Source: Dichetophora obliterata (Eukaryota; Arthropoda; Insecta; Diptera; Sciomyzidae). Taken from it: a DNA stretch of 64,000 nucleotides. Where the stretch lies: assembly GCA_963920525.1 (NCBI GenBank), contig OY986439.1:32743819-32807818 (forward strand), in the 5' to 3' direction. Shown here piece by piece: positions 43,844 through 54,444 of this stretch. The translations under genes and the position numbers were made by a program. The notes under the pieces are model-generated. The model saw nothing but the letters and a program-made list of their open reading frames with translations. It made no database searches and was not told where the DNA came from. Position 1 is the first letter of the stretch. Each line of letters begins with the position of its first letter.

Positions 43844-44021
43844 CATGGTAAAAGGATAGAGGTAGCTGCAGCGCTGACTGTGCTTTCATTCAATACTGCC
43901 ATGTCAGTCATTTCATACTGCCATTTCATGCAAAAGAAAAGAAATAAAAAGTTTTGCTTCGTTTTGACATTTCCGGCAGTATGCTCTCATCTGGTGAATC
44001 TACCTGTATTCTTCTACCATG
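43844..44021. mobile_element. CATGG hAT-like MITE, copy 5 (subfamily A)
   Basis: CATGGTAAAAGGATAGAGGTA on the left against the complement CATGGTAGAAGAATACAGGTA on the right. Perfect duplication ATACAAAT (43836-43843, 44022-44029). The interior has TTCGTTTTGACATTTCCGGC as in copies 2 and 4. Its inner TIR parts do not match each other, unlike copies 2 and 4. The long open frame across it is spurious. Confidence 0.9.
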
Positions 44022-44177
44022 ATACAAATGAGATATCAGTTCGATCAAAATATAAGGAAAATGTCTTGAGAATGCAAAAAGCACATAAACTAATTCGAGT
44101 TATGGAGAATGTCGAGTTACGGAAGTTCGAGTTAGGGAAGTTTCACTGTAAATATAAAAAATATTAAATGCTGATTT

Positions 44178-44368
44178 TCTATGATTTAAATACAAATTCT
44201 AAATGTTTGATAGCTTAAATCATTCTTGATTTTAAATACAAATTCTAGTTGTTTGATAGTTTGAAATCGTTTATAGATCCATAAGTCAGGTTTGAACAAT
44301 TAATTGCCCTAACGAATTTTTTCCAAAGAAACAACACCAACAACAACATATTCAATATGAAAAGGAAT
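44178..44368 (+). repeat. dispersed repeat, TTTGATAGTTTAAATC family (copy 3)
   Basis: Same order of motifs as 6178-6358, including the AACAATTAATTGCCCTAACG box and CAACAACATATTCAATATGA. Confidence 0.65.
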
Positions 44369-45035
44369 ATTAGCAAATTTTACAAAAAAATTAATAAGAA
44401 AAGTATTTTAAAATTGTTTTTTATTTTGTAGTGATTTTTAAGTCAGTTTTTTTTTTAATAAGGTTTTTATTCACAGGTATTTATTTATTACTAGTACAGT
44501 CTTATGCAATAGATTTCCTTAAACAAACGTTGAACGCTTACTTAGTTACGCACTGTTCGAGGCTTTACGCATCCTCTACGCAACCTTGCTGAAATTGTTA
44601 TTCATAGTCATTTGTTTATTCATTGCTTAATTTTGTAAGGTTTGTGTCTAAACAATCGAGACTCTTTTACAAAAACGAAGAATTCTGTACATTTGCAAAT
44701 CTGTTACTGAAAAAGTCTAAAAAGGTCACATATAGAGCATGTCTATGATATAAATATTATATACATCAACCTTAATCGAAAAGACGACAATGTTAGGTTA
44801 AATTTACGCAGCCTTTAAACGCAAATTTCGGCGTTTAAGCTACGCAGATCTTACACAAGTCGGAAAAACATTTATGAATAACGATGTGTTATTTAAAGCT
44901 GGTTTGAAGTTACGTAGCCTTTAAAATAAGATAATGAATAAAGCTGGTAGTCTTTAGAAGTTATGCATGAGAATTATTTAAGCGAATACCATTGGCTAAA
45001 GATATTGAAAAAATGGTTAAGGCAAGAGAAGACAA
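44369..45035. other. AT-rich intergenic DNA
   Basis: TTACGCAGCCTTTAAA-like stretches recur around 44800-44930 (TACGCAGATC, TACGTAGCCTTTAAAA), a weak local repeat. No gene. Confidence 0.4.
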
Positions 45036-45176
45036 TAGGTCTGTTTCCGTACTCGTTTCAAGTAACTTGAAGTTGCTTGAAAGCGTTATTTAACAAATTT
45101 TTGAAGCTCGATAGAGAAGAATAACATGCACAATGTCACTCTCTATATTACTTAAAGTTAGTACGGAAACAGACCT
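45036..45176. mobile_element. MITE, TAGGTCTGTTTCCGTACT family
   Basis: Perfect 18-bp terminal inverted repeats TAGGTCTGTTTCCGTACT in a 141-bp unit. Interior CTTGAAGTTGCTTGAA. TA at both boundaries may be the target site. Confidence 0.75.
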
Positions 45177-45203
45177 AATATTGAATTGGTTTTTTTAATA
45201 CTT

Positions 45204-45275
45204 GTTAGGTAGTTAAGTAATTATGTTATTACTAACTACTTCTTAGTTATCAAATTAAACTAACTACTTAACTAC
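45204..45275. repeat. palindromic hairpin GGTAGTTAAGTA
   Basis: GTTAGGTAGTTAAGTAATTA and ACTAACTACTTAACTACC form inverted arms about 35 bp from centre to edge. Confidence 0.6.
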
Positions 45276-45503
45276 CCAATTAAATTACAATGGAAATTTA
45301 AATAACGTAACGCCAGTAACGTCACACCACATCAAAAATCCGAATAAAAAACCAGAGAAAATTTTTAAATTGTCACTTGGAAAATAAACTTATATGATTT
45401 TAAATCCTTCTAAAAAAGTTGTATACAAAAAGTCTTGCCCAATTCAGAGAGTTTTGCAAATTTTGTTATCCAAGTCCAAAATCAATTCTGAGAATAATTT
45501 TAC

Positions 45504-46107
45504 TAGAGCCCAGACACGAATTTTTTATTTTTATTAAATGTATTTGTGCCTCCTAGGCCTAAATATGAAAATATAAAAAAATTGTCGCTCTCGTTTGGTT
45601 TAGGAGATAAAATTCGCGAAATTTTGAAAATTCAGTGCAAATATTTAAGGTTGAAGCTTCTTTTCCCTTTACGAAGTAATAGCTGCGAGTATAAATGCTG
45701 TCTGCAGGAGAAGTGCTGTCTAAAATCTACAGTACTTCTGCATATAATCCTCTTTTCAATGGAGGGTTTACAACACTCAGTAAGTCCAACACCGGCTACG
45801 CTGTCTACAGTACTTCTGTATATAATTATCTTTTTATTTTATGACTTGTATTACATAGATATTAAGATACATCATTTAATTCAAAAATCGAAAATTTTCA
45901 AAAAGATAAATATCGCCGCGACTACTTCGTAAAAGGGGAAATTAGCTTCAACACACTTAAAAAATGTGCACTGAATTTTCAAACTTCCGCGAATTTTATC
46001 TTCTATACCAAACGAGAGCGACAATTTTTCACAATTTTCATATTTAGGCATAGGAGGCGAAAGTACATTTAATAAAAACAAGAAAAAATATTCTTGTCTG
46101 GGCTCTA
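45504..46107. mobile_element. element with about 200-bp terminal inverted repeats
   Basis: Left TAGAGCCCAGACACGAA and right TTCTTGTCTGGGCTCTA begin arms that stay complementary for about 200 bp (TTGTCGCTCTCGTTTGGT, AATTCAGTGCA, ACGAAGTA). The centre has CTACAGTACTTCTG repeated twice, a motif shared with 59325-59530. The open frames in each arm are mirror images. Confidence 0.8.
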
Positions 46108-46350
46108 AATTAAAATTGCCCTCTTATGAACTATTATAATATTTTTTAAGAAAATTGATTCATTTAATTTTAATTTTCAATTATTTTGAATGTTAAAATA
46201 TTTTTTATTTTAATAATTAAAATAATGCGCACCTGCTTTTTTTGCACATATTGTGAACTAAAAACATTTTTTCATCTTTTGTTTTCTTGCGAATTCGAGC
46301 TCAGCCATAAACATTAAAAACATTTTTTTTTTTAAATGAGTATCCTTATT

Positions 46351-47439
46351 TTAATCCATCGAACATAACAACTTTATTAACTCTCCAACAACAAGAACAT
46401 TTATGCTATTACCCAGCAATCGATACTTTTGTCTGGTACTAGTTTCCTTGGGAAATGAAAATGTATCTGGAAAACTCATCAATTTGGACACTTCAGTTGG
46501 AGTAAAATAGCGCAAACGTAGACTTTGAAGCAATTCCAAATAGTGGGCGTCTTCTTTTGGAATCGTTTTTATTAACTCAAATGTTTCCCTCACTTTTTTT
46601 GGACTTTCAGAAGTAAAAATTGACCCAGTTCCTTCACTATAGTACGTGTAGGCTTTAGTAAAGCATATAGTGTTGTTGTCATCTGGGCTAACAATATCCA
46701 TCAGCCAAACTCGTTTACGCAGAACTTTTTCATCGAGATACATATTTGCGGAAATGTTACGTTCATCTTGCAAAACATTCTTAATGCAATATTTCTGTAT
46801 TTCTGATTGCGATGGAGGAGATGGAAAATTTTCGGAAATTTTCTCATCAGTGCCAAAACTAAAGTCTTTGGCTCTGCGTGCAAGGGAATAATAACGATGT
46901 CTGGTGTTGGGTACACCGAACTGTGTTGGGCTCAGTATAAGTTCGCGTATAAAAAATCCACCCGATTTGAGTGCATCCACATAACAATCACGAGCGCGTG
47001 AAGTCTCAAAGCCTTTAACGTTCTCCATGAGAACATACTCAATACCTGCACATTGTGGTAACAAGTCACAGAGGTGTTTCAAGGCATCTGTCCGGTTGTC
47101 GTCCATATCTAGCTGATTTCCGACACGTGTGAATGGTTGGCATGGTGGTGACATCAGTACCATGTTAACTCCAAGCTTGGTGATTTTCTGTACGCTTAAC
47201 TTCTGAATGTTATTATTCAATACGGGTGTATGTGGATGATTATGTGCGTAGACCGTGTTCGCCACAGTATTAATGTCCATTGCTGCCAACACCTTACCAG
47301 GTAATTTGGTATCTATGGAAAGATATATTTAGAATGCATGCAAAAATGGTAAAAATTATCAATCATTTAACTTACGGTGAAATGCATTGTGCATTCCGCC
47401 GATACCACTAAATAATTCCAATATCCTAAATTCTGTCAT
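46351..47439 (-). CDS. Mt2: Dnmt2 / TRDMT1 tRNA (cytosine-5) methyltransferase
   Basis: Two exons: 47439-47376 (ATG start) and 47312-46351 (stop), with a 63-bp intron using GTAAGT and an AG acceptor in CCATAG. The spliced protein has 341 residues, close to fly Dnmt2. Dnmt2 methylates C38 of tRNA-Asp and some other tRNAs, using S-adenosylmethionine, mainly in the cytoplasm. Visible motifs: SAM-binding LFSGIGGMH (9-17), catalytic SPPCQPFT with Cys79, MENVKGFE (117-124), the Dnmt2-specific CFTKAYTYY (238-246) in the target-recognition region, and motif X RLLGNSINVLVVGEL (319-333). All key residues are present and the frame is intact, so it should be active. A candidate poly(A) signal (AATAAA) lies at 46204-46209. 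A MITE (47723-48129) sits 284 bp upstream of the start. The gene symbol follows Drosophila usage. Confidence 0.97.
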
Positions 47440-47722
47440 TTGTTGCACAAAAAAAAACAAAAGTGTTTTTTGTGATTGGTTTGTGTCAACGATGCACGTT
47501 GGGTAAAGTATACTAAAATGTTACACAAATTGCTTTCAGTGATTTTAATGCCAAAACTCAATAGCGCGTTAGTTCGGTCGGCCTTTCACAGATAGACTCG
47601 AAACGAGTTCTTATGAAGTAACATTTAATGCGACTACTTACTTTGCTTAGACCTCATCCCGTAAATATATAAAGCAGGGGTAAAGTACGATCAAAGTTGT
47701 GAGTAGAGAATTTTTCGACTAA

Positions 47723-48129
47723 AGGCTTGATTACCCAAGCGTAAGGTAACGTAGCGCGAAGTTGCCAACTGTCAAGCTAAAATCTGTTTAATGATAAATG
47801 TATACAAGTCGTTACCGAAATCGTAACATGGCGTGACGCAGCGTAGAAGTCTGTAGAAAATAGATTTCTAAGCAACGTTACGTTATTTGACAGCTCGACA
47901 GCTATGGGACAAGAGAAAAATTTTGTTTAACTTCACAAAATTGTAAATTTTAGTACTATATAAGAAAGGATGCAGTCTTTTATTGAAGAGGAGAAGTTAG
48001 TAAGCCTACTAAAATGAAATGAGTGCACTGCACTACGCTGGACTACGATTTCGGTAATCGCTTATCCTCGAGGCGAACTACGCTACATCCCGCTGCGCCA
48101 CCTAACGTTACGCTTGGGTAATCAAGCCT
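47723..48129. mobile_element. MITE, AGGCTTGATTACCC family
   Basis: AGGCTTGATTACCCAAGCGTAA is mirrored by TTACGCTTGGGTAATCAAGCCT. TAA flanks both sides (47720-47722, 48130-48132). Weaker pairing continues inward (GTAACGTAGCGCG against CGCTGCGCCACCTAACG). 407 bp, non-coding. It is the nearest feature upstream of Dnmt2 and could contribute to its promoter region. Confidence 0.85.
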
Positions 48130-48619
48130 TAACTCGTGCGTTTGACATTCCATACCAATGCTGGGTTGCATTTTAGTTGAGAAAATTTAATGTGTTGGTA
48201 TGTCTTGTATATCGATGATAACAAATATTTTCATGGGAAAATCGTGGGATTTAATAATTGGTGTGACTTTTTTAAAATTTTATGTTGTTGAAGTAATATG
48301 GTAATGATTTTTATGAATTTAATATGATATAAATATAATTTAATCATATATCCTATTAGTATTAATGCATAAATTAATATATTGTTAATAATATAGTATA
48401 AATACAAAATAATGTTATTAATAAAAGATTGATTTTTCATGAATTAAATTGCGAGCTTTAGATCAAGTAAGTCTTTAAGAAGGCAACAACAACAACAACT
48501 CTGTATAGAGTCAATCACTTAGCTGACTAGACAGTCTGTTTTGGAAATCGCTACATTTTCCTCTTCAGCAGTCTTTGAAGCTGTGATTAAGCTGTGATAA
48601 GCTGTGTTAAAGTCACTTA

Positions 48620-49129
48620 GGGTTTTCACAAGCTGTCGTATTGTTGTATGTCGTATTGCGTTTTCAATAAAAAATACAACAACTGGGAACATACCCTAAG
48701 GGTTTATTTTGTTGTATGTCGTATTTATACAGCTGACTGAAGAAACAGACAAATGACTGGAGAAAATAAATTTTTTTAAATGCCTAAACAAAACGAAAAG
48801 AATGAAATAATAAGAGCTTTGTGTGTAAAGTAAGGACTTGATCTTGTTATGTATCAGAAAGCCACGTCAAAACTTTCAATTTCTTCTACAAACCTATTTG
48901 CCTGGCAAAATAAAAACTGTTATGATAGTGATGTTACTTATGAAATGTGCACGGTAATAACAAATTCGTAACAAGAAAGAACAGCACTGATGAAATACGA
49001 CAAACAGTATACATACCAAATGCGATTGTATTGTCGTAAACTAGTTTTATGTGGAAGGCAACAACAAAAACTATACAACTGTTGTGAAAAAATACGACAA
49101 TACAACAATACGACAGCTTGTGAAAACTC
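48620..49129. mobile_element. MITE, GGGTTTTCACAAGCTGTCG family
   Basis: Inverted ends of about 38 bp share GTTTTCACAAGCTGTCGTAT. The left is flanked by TTA and the right by TAA. TTGTTGTATGTCGTAT is repeated inside the left arm. 510 bp, non-coding. Confidence 0.78.
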
Positions 49130-49423
49130 TAACTGTTTAAACTTGTATATGACTTCACAGATTTAGGAATTCATTCTTTTGATTATTGTGTGGCTGCTAA
49201 TCATATGACATTTCAAAGCAGTAGGCTATTTATAGATCACCACCATCAACTCTACCAAGATTGTCATCTGTTCTAGTTTCTAAGGAAAACTTGATGACTT
49301 CGGCAAAAAGCTTGAAATTGAAGGCAAGTAACCAAAAACTTCAATAATCTTGTGTAATAAAAGCTTAATCTTTAAGCAAATATCATTACGCCTTCTCTTA
49401 CAATTTTTATATAAAATAAGCGA

Positions 49424-49606
49424 AGGCGTAATGACATGTGCTTAATGAGTAACTGGTTACTGAGCTAGTTATGGCAATAATGACTTCTTATTTCCCCACT
49501 GGGAAGCCGATTTTCTTTGACATTATTTATATAGAAATTGTTAATGAAGGCGTAATGACATGTGCTTAAAGAGTAACTAGTTACTTAGCTATTTATGACA
49601 ATAACT
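49424..49606 (+). repeat. direct duplication GAAGGCGTAATGACATGTGC
   Basis: About 60 bp (GAAGGCGTAATGACATGTGC, GAGTAACT.GTTACT.AGCTA) occurs at 49424-49484 and again at 49550-49606 with few changes. A shorter GAAGGCGTAATG complement, CATTACGCCTTC, lies just upstream at 49384. Probably part of a mobile element. Confidence 0.6.
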
Positions 49607-49785
49607 TTTAATTTCAACAAAATAGACTTTTAATTTCCCCAATGGTTAATTTTTGTCCAAATATGGCACTATTGCTATTTCTAGGGCTCACAGTATATTA
49701 ATTGTCTCCATATAAGCGATAGACAAAACACGATGGACTGCTCCTATGTTAATACACTCCGGTAATCATGGAAACATAACATTAG

Positions 49786-50107
49786 CCAATTTTCGTTTGC
49801 AAGTGGAAGAAAGTCTTTGCAAAGAAGGAAAGCTATCCACAAAACGTGGAAGACCTTCCGAATAATTAACCTTGAACAAAAGAGGAAACATCAGAGAAGT
49901 TTCCCACAGCCTCAAACAGAAGTTCGGTTAGACCATTTTAATCACTGCCCACAATGGGACGACAAGATGTTTACATGCCGATTACCAGGGTGCAAGGAAT
50001 ACACTTATGTTAGCTGCTCAAAATGTCAGAATAGCCTATGTTTTAATCAAGTTAGAAATTTCCCTACGATTAGAAACGATTTCATTATGAATAATTTTTG
50101 TATCTAA
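49786..50107 (+). pseudogene. piggyBac-type transposase C-terminal remnant
   Basis: Frame one (49786-49863) reads LANFRLQVEESLCKEGKLS then TKRGRPSE and stops. A shifted frame continues EVRLDHFNHCPQWDD and then CRLPGCKEYTYVSCSKCQNS and LCFN. The 'R-L-x-V-x-x-SL...KRGRPS' linker followed by a Cys-rich CxxxxCK...CxxC...LC zinc-binding module is the C-terminal end of piggyBac-family transposases, which use it to contact element ends. The DDD catalytic domain is absent and the frame is broken, so it is a relic. No TTAA-flanked termini were identified. Confidence 0.8.
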
Positions 50108-50758
50108 TAAATTGCAATTTGCTTAAAATCTAGAAACAAAAATCCTTACAGATCAGTGTGATATTTTATATATTTTTTTACTATCCGGCATTTTATATTA
50201 AATACAGATAATTTAATTCTTTATTTTTATTGAATATATAAAATATTTGAAACTATCTCTTAGTGTAAGTAATTAAAAGCTTATAATTTCATATCTAACA
50301 AAATAAAAAGTATTATTTAAACCATAGTAGAGTAATTTTTATTGCTTTCCTGCATGAAATTGCATATATGCAATGTTGCATAACTTCATTCCTATACATT
50401 GTAGAGCATCTTAATTTCGTTTATACATTCTCTAAACTGCTCCAATGACAAATAATAACATAAACAATTTGTATGCACAGGGAGAAAAGTCATGCAATGA
50501 AGGGCTAACATTTCTTCTAAGCACACCTACACTCTATCTGCCACCCTTCTGAGGGTTCCCATAAAAACCCTTAAAAAATGTAAAACATCGTTGCTCAAGT
50601 ACACAAAAACGACGTTCGACAAAACTCGAAACGTTTTCGTCACAAAAAGGCTCGTGTGATGCGATGAAAATTTTTACTCTCAATATCAAATTGCCGCCTA
50701 AGGAGTTTTACTTCAAAAATTGGAATTCAATTAAATTGTCAAATATCTTCTTAAGTCA
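50108..50758. other. AT-rich intergenic DNA
   Basis: No gene or repeat end supported. Confidence 0.5.
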
Positions 50759-50879
50759 TTTTCTCAATGTCCGGTTAGTCTAGCTTTTAACAAGGAGATA
50801 GCTACTAAGCGATAGTTAAAAAAATAATTTTTATTTCACCAAGTACTGGTGATTTGTGTGTAACCGGACATTGAGAAAA
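50759..50879. mobile_element. MITE, TTTTCTCAATGTCCGGTTA family
   Basis: Perfect 19-bp inverted ends TTTTCTCAATGTCCGGTTA in a 121-bp unit. Centre AT-rich. Target duplication not clear. Confidence 0.75.
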
Positions 50880-52407
50880 CGGCCCTTGAAGTATTATTTT
50901 TAAACATATTATTGAAAATAAATATTTTTTTAATTGAGATCAAGCACTATCAATAAAATTCACAATATCGCCATTTACATTTCAAATTTTCGGTAAATCG
51001 TTATTCAAATCGTTTGACTACAAAGTGTTCACATTATCAAATTTCAATCTTGTCTTGAACACCGTAGTTAACACATCGCGATGACGGAAAAATTGCTAGT
51101 AGGACTTGTTTTTAACATCATATTGGAAGAAAAAGAAACTAATATAAAAAATGTTTATAAATAACTTGCCACAGTTGTTGATATGTCCGATTAATTTCTA
51201 TAAAATCATTCCAAGAATATTTTTTTTCTTCTTCCATTTTTCCGCGAAGTATTCAGTTTGAAAACTTTCTTGAACTGACAATATCGTTCCATAGAACTTG
51301 ACGAGTGTTCACATTGTCAAATTTTTGTAAAATCGGTCGTCAAAAAAGCAGAAAAATCAAACATTTTTGATTTGCATCTATGGTGTAAGAATTATTATAA
51401 TCACACCATGTTTTTATCCAACACTTTCATCCAAATTTATTGATAAGTGTTCACATTCGACAAATTGCCAGCAAATCCATTTTATTTTCTGATGTGATGA
51501 CTGTGAACACCGCTAATAAAAATGTCAAAATTTCAGGGCTGCAAAAATTGTAATACCAAAATAATGTGCAATATAGAGTGCTCAATTAAATATCGTAATT
51601 TTTGTCATTGAAATCATTTCGTTGTCACAAGGACCTCAAAATCATCCAAATGAGGACAACATCGTCTACCTGGCATTGCTGGCCTTAGATCTCCGTGAAG
51701 AAATGACTTAAAACTTGGCAGACTGAAAACTAAAAAGAGCTCTACTACTCGGTGTAGCATTAAAACTTTGTGAAGAAATCGGATGAAAGAGTACTAAATT
51801 TATAACGACTGCACTCGTATTTCGATACTTTTTCAATCAAAAGGTACTAAAAAAGTGCAAATGTCTAAACCTTCCTACCCTGATTCCATTCTAGGAATGT
51901 TAGTAGCAAAAATACATCGATATATTTCTTTGATCCGATGCATCGGAATCTACATCGATATTTTTCGATACATCGAAATTCGATACATCGAAAGGCAAAC
52001 ATCGATTTGCATATGATTTTTCAGATATTATTTCGCAGCAAAATATGTTTTTAGCAAAATTACACAATATTTAAAATGAATTACTATTACTGAGCTTATA
52101 ATGTTTCAAACGGGCTATTGAATCAAGTCAAAAACTTATTCGTAGAACCATAGAAATAATAAAAGTTTTATTCTTATCAATTCAAAACTCTCTCTTAATT
52201 TTTAGTTTTTTAGAAAAACTCTTGATTGCAGGTCTGTCGTCCTTTTCATTCGATATTATGTATTGTCGATATGACTTGACATGCAATTTAATTATATGGA
52301 GAAAATTTGGGGGATGATCATAAAAGAAAACTTAAAAAATCTAAACTACTGAAGTAAATTGGTTTATTTGTGAAACATAATCTGTTTGAATGAGATTATA
52401 TAGAGTA
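50880..52407. other. intergenic DNA with repeated GTGTTCACA motifs
   Basis: AGTGTTCACATT followed by CAAATTT-like sequence recurs near 51023, 51305 and 51450, with the inverse TGTGAACACCGC at 51493. This may mark a degenerate TIR element. CATCGAT-type motifs cluster at 51915-52010. No gene. Confidence 0.4.
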
Positions 52408-52890
52408 ACTAGCTGAACCCGGTGTGCTTCGCTACTCCCCTCGTTATAAAATAAAATTAAAAGTATTTATATATTTTTCACGCCATCGAATTTTCGAAAT
52501 AAGTCCTCCCAGCGCCACCTACCGTGTCCATTTATACACAAAATTTTTTCTTATGATCAAACAAACATACATTCTGAATTTCAGTTAAATTGGTCCATAA
52601 ATTCAAATTTTCGATATAAGTCCACCCCAGAGCCACCTATCGGGTCTATTTATACACAAATTATTTTCTTATGATCAAACAAACATACATTCTGAATTTC
52701 AGTTAAATTGGTCCATAAATTCAAATTTTCGATATAAGTCCACCCCAGCGCCACCTATCGGGTCCAAATATAGCCTATGTTACCCACCGTACCAAGATGA
52801 ACATTACCTGAAAATTTCATCAAAATCGGCCCAGCCGTTTTGGAGTCCATACGTTACATACATACACACATCCTATTTTATATATATAGA
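52408..52890 (+). repeat. dispersed repeat, ACTAGCTGAACCCGGTGTGC family (copy 3, expanded)
   Basis: Same ends as copies 1 and 2 but with three instead of two internal units. The stretch containing CTTATGATCAAACAAACATA and CATAAATTCAAATTTTCGAT is present twice (52550 and 52670, about 120 bp apart). It abuts the DNA transposon at 52891. Confidence 0.85.
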
Positions 52891-53210
52891 TACTATGTTT
52901 CCATCTACTCGAAATCTTGAGATTTTGAAATAGTGATTTCAAAGGTTTCCATCTATCATGTCATGACAGCTAGATTTCATATGACAATTAAGACTTCATA
53001 TGATAAATTTAAGAATGATCAAATCGTGAAGGAGAATTTGCGTTGTTGCATTTCTTTTGCCATTTCCGGAGCTCTTAAATTTTTTTCTCCAAATTTGCCA
53101 CTAACAATTGCTCCTCACTGAAGCTCCTAGCCTATTTCTTTTCATATTTCCTTTGTTAAAACAAAGACATTTTTCATTTTTATTGTTATTGTTTCGGTGT
53201 TGTTATTGTT

Positions 53211-54444
53211 ATTAAGGTGTTCCGCAGGGAGCTATCTTAGCTCCCCATTTGTATAGTATTTTCATTTTTGATTTTCCACACTTATACAATGGTTCGACAG
53301 GCATCCTTTATGCAGACGATTCACTTGCATATGCACATGGGAACACTCCTATAGAAGCTCTAAATCGGGTTCGGGCTCACTTGGAAAAAATTAATATTTA
53401 TTATTATAATTGGGGAATTAAGATAAACGCGTCCAAATCAGAAGCAATATGCATAAGGAATCCTTCTGGAAAATGCCACAGAGAAACGGTTCCGCAAAGT
53501 AAATTATTAACATTATCACTTAATGGTGCAAACATACCATTTAAAAATGTAATAAAATACTTAGGAATTAATTTCCATAACCGTCTAAAATTTAATATAC
53601 ATGCGAATATAGTATTAAAAAAAGTAAGAAAAATTATGGGTAATTTCTCAAACCTTTTGAGAAATAAATATTTGCCAAAAAACACTAAACTGCTTATTTA
53701 TAAAATAAGCATTCGTTCAGTGATAATGTATGGATTTCCTATTTGGTTTGCAATATCCCCTACTGTTGCGCAGCTTCTTGAAAAATTTGAGCGCAAAATT
53801 TTAAGACTGTGTATTGATCGAAATTTTGAGTCGTCTACCAAAAGATTTTCAAATTTTTATGTTTACAGACAAGCACGAGTTATTCCGCTTTGTAAATATT
53901 TACTAATACATCTGGAAAGAAGTGTCAGAAAACTTAATTTTATAGAAAATGACTTGATTAATTTTGTTTTTGACTCGCAAAAAGATTTAAGTTGGTCTAA
54001 CGCAAATTATATTTCACCAGTCGGTATTATAAATGAAGACTTAAATTTGAATCCAGAAATTAGTTCAGCCATATCACTCCTGCCGGAATTTTACACTAAA
54101 GCAAGCCCTGGTACTTATAGAGGCTGACTAACTCTTAATGTAAAGTAGTTATTAAGTGTACATATGTAAATATCTTAAATTTTGTTTTAATTTTTTATTA
54201 TTTCCTTTCTTTATTATATTAGTTTTAAGTCGTTCATTGTTCTGATAATTCATCATAGTAACTTTTAATAATGCCGTGAGCAAGCATTTGTTCTTCTTTA
54301 CTTTAATAACTTGCAGAATCTGTACGTTTTCTTATTTATTGTAATAGAATACTTATTTTTCTATGTTTCTTTTTCTTCAATGTTAAATTCTCCTATATGT
54401 ACTATTGTAAAAGATTTGAAGTCTCAATAAATTTACTTACTTAC
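53211..54444 (+). mobile_element. 5'-truncated Jockey-type LINE
   Basis: Starts within the reverse transcriptase and ends with CAATAAATTTACTTACTTAC, a short TTAC tail. TTGTTATTGTT occurs just before it (53200-53210) and after it (54445-54455), consistent with a target duplication. Inserted in the DNA transposon 52891-54708. Confidence 0.8.
53215..54127 (+). pseudogene. LINE reverse transcriptase, C-terminal half
   Basis: The open frame runs without interruption from the 5' truncation point: GVPQGAILAPHLYSIF, then GILYADDSLAYAHG (YADD catalytic motif), WGIKINASKSEAI, IKYLGINFHNRLKF, then LLIYKISIRSVIMYGFPIWF and a basic tail to a stop at 54125-54127. These are palm and thumb motifs of a Jockey-superfamily non-LTR reverse transcriptase. 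The fingers and endonuclease are missing through truncation. The absence of stops or frameshifts over about 300 residues suggests a fairly recent insertion. There is no RNase H domain. Confidence 0.9.

Noticed and set aside
43700..44167. 155-residue plus-strand frame
   Set aside because: It runs through a MITE with a perfect target duplication, so it did not exist before the insertion.
45546..46081. 128- and 66-residue frames on opposite strands
   Set aside because: They are mirror images within the two inverted arms of one element.
46670..47001. Open frames on the plus strand and a second minus frame within Dnmt2
   Set aside because: They overlap the Dnmt2 exon in other frames and have no features of their own.
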